DNA from: Bradyrhizobium stylosanthis
GTDB lineage: Bacteria; Pseudomonadota; Alphaproteobacteria; Rhizobiales; Xanthobacteraceae
Assembly: GCF_001641335.1 (NCBI RefSeq)
Contig: NZ_LVEM01000002.1
Span: 1,405,663-1,469,662, forward strand
Length of the DNA stretch: 64,000 nt
Reading direction: 5' to 3'
In this document: piece after piece, positions 59,525 through 64,000 of the stretch
Numbering within the stretch: position 1 is the first letter of the stretch
Layout of the letters: the number at the start of each line of letters is the position of its first letter
Translations under genes and position numbers: made by a program
The notes under the pieces: model-generated
Database searches by the model: none
Seen by the model: the letters and a program-made list of their open reading frames with translations, nothing else
What the model was told of the DNA's origin: nothing

Positions 59525-60256
59525 CTATGGCGAGGCCACCAGGCGATAGCCGATGCCGCGCACTGCCTGCAGGAACAGCGGATTGGCGGGATCGGTCTCG
59601 ATCTTGCGCCTGAGACGGTTGATCTGCACGTCGACTGCGCGCTCGTTGACGCTGCCATTGCCGGTCAGCGCGCTGCGCGGCACGGTCTCGCCCGGCGTCT
59701 CCGAGAGAATGCGCAGCATCTCGCGCTCGCGGTCGGTGAGGTGGATGACCTCCTCGCCCTGGCGCAATTCGCCGCGATCGAGATGGTAGACGTAGGGACC
59801 GAACGCGATCTTGTCGACCGCTGCGGCCTGCGGCGGCGGCGCGGCGCGCTTGAGGATGTTGTTGATGCGCAGCGCGAGCTCGCGCGGCTCGAACGGCTTT
59901 GCGACGTAATCGTCGGCGCCGATCTGCAGGCCTTCGATGCGTGCTTCGGCCTCGTGCCGCGCCGTCAGCATCACGATCGGCACCGAGGACGAGGTGCGGA
60001 TGAAACGGGCGAGGTCGAAGCCGGTCTCGCCGGGCATCATGACGTCGAGGATCAGGAGATCGAAATGCAGGCCGAGCAGCTTCGAGCGCGCATCGCCGGC
60101 GCTTGCGGCTGTTGTCACGCGATAGCCCTCGGCGGCGAGGAAGCGCGAGAGCAGATCGCGGATGCGGCGGTCGTCGTCGACCAGCAGCAGATGCGGGGCG
60201 TCGTCGGCGGGCTGCACCGGCGGACGGGCGAGCGTGGCTGCGAGCGGCACGGTCAC
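59525..60256 (-). CDS. OmpR-family response regulator
   Basis: This 243-residue regulator has a receiver domain with the phosphorylation Asp71 in LLILDVMMPGETG and a C-terminal winged helix with REREMLRILSE and VDVQINRLRRKIETD. The start is GTG, overlapping the marR stop by four bases. Its partner is the kinase that follows. The operon therefore holds a MarR regulator, a response regulator and a kinase. Confidence 0.93.
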   Translation of the reverse strand: MTVPLAATLARPPVQPADDAPHLLLVDDDRRIRDLLSRFLAAEGYRVTTAASAGDARSKLLGLHFDLLILDVMMPGETGFDLARFIRTSSSVPIVMLTARHEAEARIEGLQIGADDYVAKPFEPRELALRINNILKRAAPPPQAAAVDKIAFGPYVYHLDRGELRQGEEVIHLTDREREMLRILSETPGETVPRSALTGNGSVNERAVDVQINRLRRKIETDPANPLFLQAVRGIGYRLVASP

Positions 60257-60795
60257 TCCTTGGCGTCGTGGTTGACGGAAGCGAAGATCGTCTCGAGCAC
60301 CTTGTCCGGATCGTCGCGATCGATCATGGCGCGCAGGAAGCGCTTCACCGTCTCCGCATCCTCGGGACTCATCTCGGCGAGCGCCTTGGTGATCCGCGTG
60401 GTCTGCAGGCCGGCGAGCTTCTGCACCAGCGTCTCGCCCTTCGGCGTCGCGTAGAGCAGGCGCTGGCGGCGATCATTGTCGCCGGTCTTCTGCACGATGT
60501 AGCCCTCGTCCAGGAGCTGCTTGAGCACCCGGCCGAGCGACTGTTTTGTAATGCGCAGGACGTCGAGCAGGTCGGCGACCTTCAGGCCGGGATAGCGATA
60601 GACGAAGTGCATGACCCGGTGATGAGCCCGGCCGAAGCCGAACGCCTCCAGCTCCTGGTCGGGATCGCCGACGAAATCGCGATAGGCGAAGAACAGCAGC
60701 TCGATGATATCCCAGCGCAAATTGCCTCCATCGCCTGCGGCCGGCCGCGGCTCGGCAGCGTCTTGAGAGGAAGTCGCGAAATTTATGTCAGGCAT
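60253..60795 (-). CDS. MarR family transcriptional regulator
   Basis: This 180-residue protein has a winged helix-turn-helix (YPGLKVADLLDVLRITKQSLGR, with the wing GDNDRRQRLLYATPKGE). The ATG at 60795 gives the ordinary N-terminus; an upstream frame exists. It opens the operon with the two-component genes. A five-base inverted repeat (attga / tcaat) at 60796-60817 right before the start may be its operator. Confidence 0.9.
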   Translation of the reverse strand: MPDINFATSSQDAAEPRPAAGDGGNLRWDIIELLFFAYRDFVGDPDQELEAFGFGRAHHRVMHFVYRYPGLKVADLLDVLRITKQSLGRVLKQLLDEGYIVQKTGDNDRRQRLLYATPKGETLVQKLAGLQTTRITKALAEMSPEDAETVKRFLRAMIDRDDPDKVLETIFASVNHDAKE

Positions 60796-61135
60796 ATTGA
60801 CGTATCTTGGGTTCAATGTTACAAAACGATCGACCCGCACGAAATTTTAGATCGTTCCGCGTCGGGTGGCATCGTAGCAGGGCGGCCAGAGAGAGCCGGA
60901 CAGGCGGCGACGGCCGAAGCAGATCTACCGTGCGATTGTCGAGCGGCATTTCGGCAAAACATACTGGACTTCCGCCTTCCGCAAAAGCATGTCCTCGGCG
61001 GACATGCTGGCCACGGAAACCGGCCGTAACATGGCTGGCGGCGGTCCGGCCAGAAACCCAATCAAGCCAGCCGGGCCCGGAAGCGGGCAGGCGGGCGCCA
61101 GAACAGCGCCGCTACCGGCAGCGGGAGGCAAGGAC
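60796..61135. other. Divergent region between the MarR operon and ilvE
   Basis: These 340 bases hold both promoters. The attga/tcaat inverted repeat at 60796-60817 lies next to the marR start. Upstream frames in this region continue into ilvE but have no conserved residues. No other feature is seen. Confidence 0.5.
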
Positions 61136-62218
61136 ATGACTATGAAATTCGACATCCAGCCCGCAACAAATCCGACCCCCGAGAAGGACCGCGTCGCCAA
61201 GCTGGTGGACCCCGGCTTCGGGCGGGTCTTCACCGACCACATGGCGATCGTCCGCTACAACCAGGCCAAGGGCGGCTGGTACGAGGCGAAGATCGAGGCA
61301 CGCGCCAACTTCCAGATGGATCCGGCCGGCGCGGTGTTGCACTACGCCCAGGAAATCTTCGAAGGCCTCAAGGCCTACAAGCGCGACGACGGCGGCGTGA
61401 ACCTGTTCCGCCCCGACGCCAATGCGCGGCGCTTCATGGACTCCGCTGACCGCATGGCGATGGCGCAGATCCCCGAGGACGTCTTCATCGAGGCGGTCGA
61501 GCAGGTCGTGCGCATCGACCGCGCCTGGATGCCGGGCGGCGAGGGCAGCCTCTATCTGCGTCCCTTCATGATCGCGAGCGAGACCTTCCTCGGCGTCAAG
61601 CCGTCGTCCGAATACATCTTCGCGGTGATCGCATCGCCTGTCGGCTCCTACTTCAAGGGCGGCCCCGCCCCGGTCTCGATCTGGGTGTCGGAGAACTACA
61701 CGCGCGCCGCGATCGGCGGCACCGGCGCCGTCAAGTGCGGCGGCAATTATGCCGCGAGCCTGCGCGCCCAGGCCGAAGCGATCCAGCACGGCTGCGACCA
61801 GGTCGTCTTCCTCGATGCGGTCGAACGCAAGTACATCGAGGAGCTCGGCGGCATGAACGTGTTCTTCGTGTTCGACGACGGCTCGCTCTCGACGCCGCCG
61901 CTCGGCACCATCCTGCCCGGCATCACCCGCGATTCCATCATCGCGCTCGCCCGCGATGCCGGAAAGACGGTGCGCGAGGAGCCGTACTCGCTCGACCAGT
62001 GGCGCAAGGATGCGGCCTCGGGCAGGCTGAAGGAGGCCTTTGCCTGCGGCACCGCCGCCGTCATCTCGCCGATCGGCAAGGTGCGTTCGGTCAGCGGCGA
62101 TTTCGAGATCTCGGGCGGCGCCGCCGGCCCCGTCGCCATGGGCCTGCGCAAGCAGCTCGTCGACATCCAGTACGGCCGCACCAACGATCCGCACAACTGG
62201 ATCCGCAAGGTGTTTTGA
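61136..62218 (+). CDS. ilvE: Branched-chain amino acid aminotransferase
   Basis: IlvE transfers the amino group between Glu and the 2-keto acids of Leu, Ile and Val. The 360-residue PLP class IV enzyme has the catalytic Lys200 in GAVKCGGNYA, the phosphate-cup block LHYAQEIFEG near the N-terminus and RRFMDSADRM. GGGAGG lies nine bases before the ATG at 61136; an upstream start at 60989 adds no conserved residues. It is divergent from the MarR operon. Confidence 0.95.
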   Translation: MTMKFDIQPATNPTPEKDRVAKLVDPGFGRVFTDHMAIVRYNQAKGGWYEAKIEARANFQMDPAGAVLHYAQEIFEGLKAYKRDDGGVNLFRPDANARRFMDSADRMAMAQIPEDVFIEAVEQVVRIDRAWMPGGEGSLYLRPFMIASETFLGVKPSSEYIFAVIASPVGSYFKGGPAPVSIWVSENYTRAAIGGTGAVKCGGNYAASLRAQAEAIQHGCDQVVFLDAVERKYIEELGGMNVFFVFDDGSLSTPPLGTILPGITRDSIIALARDAGKTVREEPYSLDQWRKDAASGRLKEAFACGTAAVISPIGKVRSVSGDFEISGGAAGPVAMGLRKQLVDIQYGRTNDPHNWIRKVF

Positions 62219-62225
62219 GGCCTCG

Positions 62226-62354
62226 TGTCCCGGGCGCGGCGCAGCGCTCCTTCAGCGTGCGCCGCAGAGCCGGGACCCATGTCTCCGCAGATGGACCCCG
62301 GATCAGCAGCGCACCACGCCGCGAAGTCGCGGCGCGTTGCGCAGCATCCGGGGA
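62226..62354. repeat. Dispersed imperfect palindrome (gagccgggaccca type), copy 2
   Basis: Runs from gtcccgggcgcggcg to gcagcatccgggga; shares gcagagccgggaccca with the element at 55487-55615. Confidence 0.65.
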
Positions 62355-62435
62355 ACGCCAGCCGATAGTCATGAACGCCTCACTATGACCACGCGACAAA
62401 GCCAGGACACAACGAGCATCCCTGGAATCGCGATC

Positions 62436-62960
62436 ATGGCAACCAAACTCTCCCAGCCCATGAAATGGGTCGTTCTCGCCGCCATCACCGGCATCTCCGT
62501 TTTCGGCATCCTGACCATAGGCCCGACGCACGAGGTCGCAGCGCAAGACCGCTCGCCGATCGTCGACGTCCGCACCACGGATCCCGAAATGAACGCCGCG
62601 ATCGCGCGCGCTCGCGGCACGCTCCCGGCCTTCTGGGCTTCTTACGAGGCACCAAAACCGTCCGAGACCGGCCATGCGCTGAAGGTGCGCTTTACGACCC
62701 GCAAGGGCGGCGAGCACATCTGGATCGGCGAGGTGAAGAAGCAGCCCGGCGGGACCTATTCGGGCCTGTTCGCCAACGAGCCGCGCGATCTGCCGGGCAA
62801 GCATGCCGGCGACCAGGTCAAATTCACCGAGGCCGACATCTCGGACTGGATGTTCATGCGCAACGGCAAGATCGTCGGCGGCGAAACCATCAAGCCGACG
62901 CTGAAATCGCTGCCCAAGGCGGATGCCGATGCCCTGAGGGCAAGGATGGAGCAGCCGTAG
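62436..62960 (+). CDS. DUF2314 domain exported protein
   Basis: This 174-residue protein has a signal peptide or anchor (VVLAAITGISVFGILTI) and matches the DUF2314 (YegJ) family: DPEMNAAIARARGTLPAFW, then EHIWIGEVKKQ and FTEADISDWMFM. The ATG at 62436 is used; another in-frame ATG at 62385 would add 17 residues. Function unknown. Confidence 0.82.
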   Translation: MATKLSQPMKWVVLAAITGISVFGILTIGPTHEVAAQDRSPIVDVRTTDPEMNAAIARARGTLPAFWASYEAPKPSETGHALKVRFTTRKGGEHIWIGEVKKQPGGTYSGLFANEPRDLPGKHAGDQVKFTEADISDWMFMRNGKIVGGETIKPTLKSLPKADADALRARMEQP

Positions 62961-62970
62961 GCGCTTTCTT

Positions 62971-63102
62971 CCTTCTCCCCTTGCGGAGAAGGTGGCGCGA
63001 AGCGCCGGATGAGGGGCTGTCTCCACGCGCGATCGTGCTCCCGGATAGAACCCCTCACCCGCCTCGCTCCGCGAGGCACCCTCTCTCGCAAGGGGAGAGG
63101 GG
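62971..63102. repeat. Dispersed palindromic repeat (ccttctccccttgcgg type), copy 2
   Basis: Begins ccttctccccttgcggagaa and ends with caaggggagagggg; a family relative is at 57981-58109. Confidence 0.75.
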
Positions 63103-63147
63103 AAAGGCACCGGTTGCCGCGACCGGCCCCGGCTGGTAAACGCCCGC

Positions 63148-64000
63148 ATGGCCGAAAAACCCAAAAAACCCCAGAAACTGAAGGCGCGCCTGCCGCGCGG
63201 GCTCGAGGATCGCGATCCCGCCGCGATCCGGGCGACGCGCGAGATGGTCGAGAAGATCCGCGCCGTCTACGAGCTCTATGGTTTCGAGCCGGTGGAGACG
63301 CCGGCGATGGAATACACCGACGCGCTCGGCAAGTTCCTGCCCGACCAGGACCGCCCGAACGAGGGCGTGTTCTCGTTCCAGGACGACGACGAGCAGTGGA
63401 TCAGCCTGCGCTACGACCTGACCGCGCCGCTCGCCCGCTATGTCGGCGAGCGCTACGGCACCGACGGCCTGGTCCTGCCCTATCGCAGCTACCGCGTCGG
63501 CTACGTCTTCCGCAACGAGAAGCCGGGCCCCGGCCGCTTCCGCCAGTTCATGCAGTTCGACGCCGACACGGTCGGCTCGGCGACGCCGGCGGCGGACGCC
63601 GAGATCTGCATGATGGCCGCGGACACGATGGAAGCGCTCGGCATCGCGCGCGGCTCCTATGTCGTGAAGGTCAACAATCGCAAGGTGCTCGACGGCGTTC
63701 TCGAAGCCATCGGGCTCGGCGGTGACGAGAACGCTGCGCGCAGGCTGACGGTGTTGCGCGCGATCGACAAGCTCGACAAGTTCTCCGCCGACGAAGTGCG
63801 CAAGCTGCTCGGCCCCGGACGATGGGATGGCGGCGAGGAAGGCAAGGGCGACTTCACCAAGGGCGCCAATCTGAGCGAAGCCGAAGCCGACGTCGTTCTC
63901 GCCATCACCAAGCCGCGCGAGGATTGGAAAGAGGCGATTGCCGCGGCGGAAACCTACCTCGCCAAGAGCCAGGTCGGTCAGGCCGGCGTGAGCGAGCTGG
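63148..64000 (+). CDS. hisS: Histidyl-tRNA synthetase (N-terminal part, cut by the window)
   Basis: HisS charges tRNA-His. The visible 284 residues of this class II synthetase start MAEKPKKPQKLKAR and contain LRYDLTAPLARYV, motif 2 (YRSYRVGYVFRNEKPGPGR) and the substrate residues in FRQFMQFDADTVG. The charged insert with FTKGANLSEAE is typical for alphaproteobacteria. Motif 3 and the anticodon-binding domain lie beyond the window end. Confidence 0.95.
   Translation, partial: MAEKPKKPQKLKARLPRGLEDRDPAAIRATREMVEKIRAVYELYGFEPVETPAMEYTDALGKFLPDQDRPNEGVFSFQDDDEQWISLRYDLTAPLARYVGERYGTDGLVLPYRSYRVGYVFRNEKPGPGRFRQFMQFDADTVGSATPAADAEICMMAADTMEALGIARGSYVVKVNNRKVLDGVLEAIGLGGDENAARRLTVLRAIDKLDKFSADEVRKLLGPGRWDGGEEGKGDFTKGANLSEAEADVVLAITKPREDWKEAIAAAETYLAKSQVGQAGVSEL

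Noticed and set aside
58187..60454. 755-codon frame opposite the kinase and regulator genes
   Set aside because: It crosses two well-defined genes on the other strand and shows no protein family features.
1..64000. tRNA, rRNA or CRISPR array
   Set aside because: No cloverleaf-like block with a CCA-type end, no conserved rRNA stretch and no regularly spaced direct repeats were recognised by eye.

Overview
The window is high-GC alphaproteobacterial chromosome and reads as a Bradyrhizobium-type genome (Nitrobacteraceae). Support comes from gene content and order (pmbA, DUF4170, DUF374 acyltransferase, waaA and lpxK in a row; ribF, ileS, lspA and M16 peptidases; uvrC, pgsA, moaD, moaE), from a haloacid dehalogenase whose active-site numbering fits the Rhodopseudomonas palustris fluoroacetate dehalogenase, and from many dispersed imperfect palindromes between genes. 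No tRNA, rRNA or CRISPR array was seen. The genus assignment is inference from recognition, not from a search.

Layout. 1-7.4 kb: end of ubiA, then a co-directional envelope block (pmbA, an IMPase-like phosphatase, DUF4170, DUF374 acyltransferase, waaA, lpxK) with overlapping genes, which makes and decorates the lipid A-Kdo core. 7.4-12 kb: small proteins, a dienelactone-hydrolase-like protein lacking its nucleophile, xseA and an alpha/beta hydrolase. 12-19.6 kb: accessory island. It holds a membrane protein/winged-helix pair, a second partial copy of that pair 2.8 kb downstream, a TPR protein, an AT-richer stand-alone reverse transcriptase, two near-identical 75-nt hairpins around a small membrane-protein ORF, and an orphan gene. 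19.6-28 kb: purD, a fluoroacetate-dehalogenase-like enzyme, tadA, a pseudouridine synthase with a very long disordered N-terminus, rsmD, mutL and an RHH protein. 28-31.3 kb: a GMC oxidoreductase, Tat-exported subunit and cytochrome c, with a glyoxalase-fold protein. 31.3-41 kb: arfB, an M16 peptidase pair, lspA, ileS, ribF.

41-50 kb: orphan cheY, a HAD hydrolase, a degenerate EAL protein, a winged-helix/TPR regulator, a methyltransferase, a BrkB/YihY membrane protein with a holin-like partner, prmB, and moaE/moaD. 50-57 kb: pgsA, uvrC, an outer-membrane beta-barrel protein, a cold-shock protein, rlmJ, RNase T2. 57-64 kb: small exported proteins, a MarR/OmpR/EnvZ-like regulatory operon divergent from ilvE, a DUF2314 protein, and the start of hisS, which runs off the window.

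The best candidate for an undescribed system is the reverse transcriptase at 16.1-17.7 kb. It has intact RT motifs and a helical C-terminal half, is fused to no known intron, retron or DGR part, has lower GC than its neighbours, and is flanked by structured non-coding DNA. It looks like a defence-type (Abi/DRT/unknown-group) RT, but its class cannot be fixed by eye.
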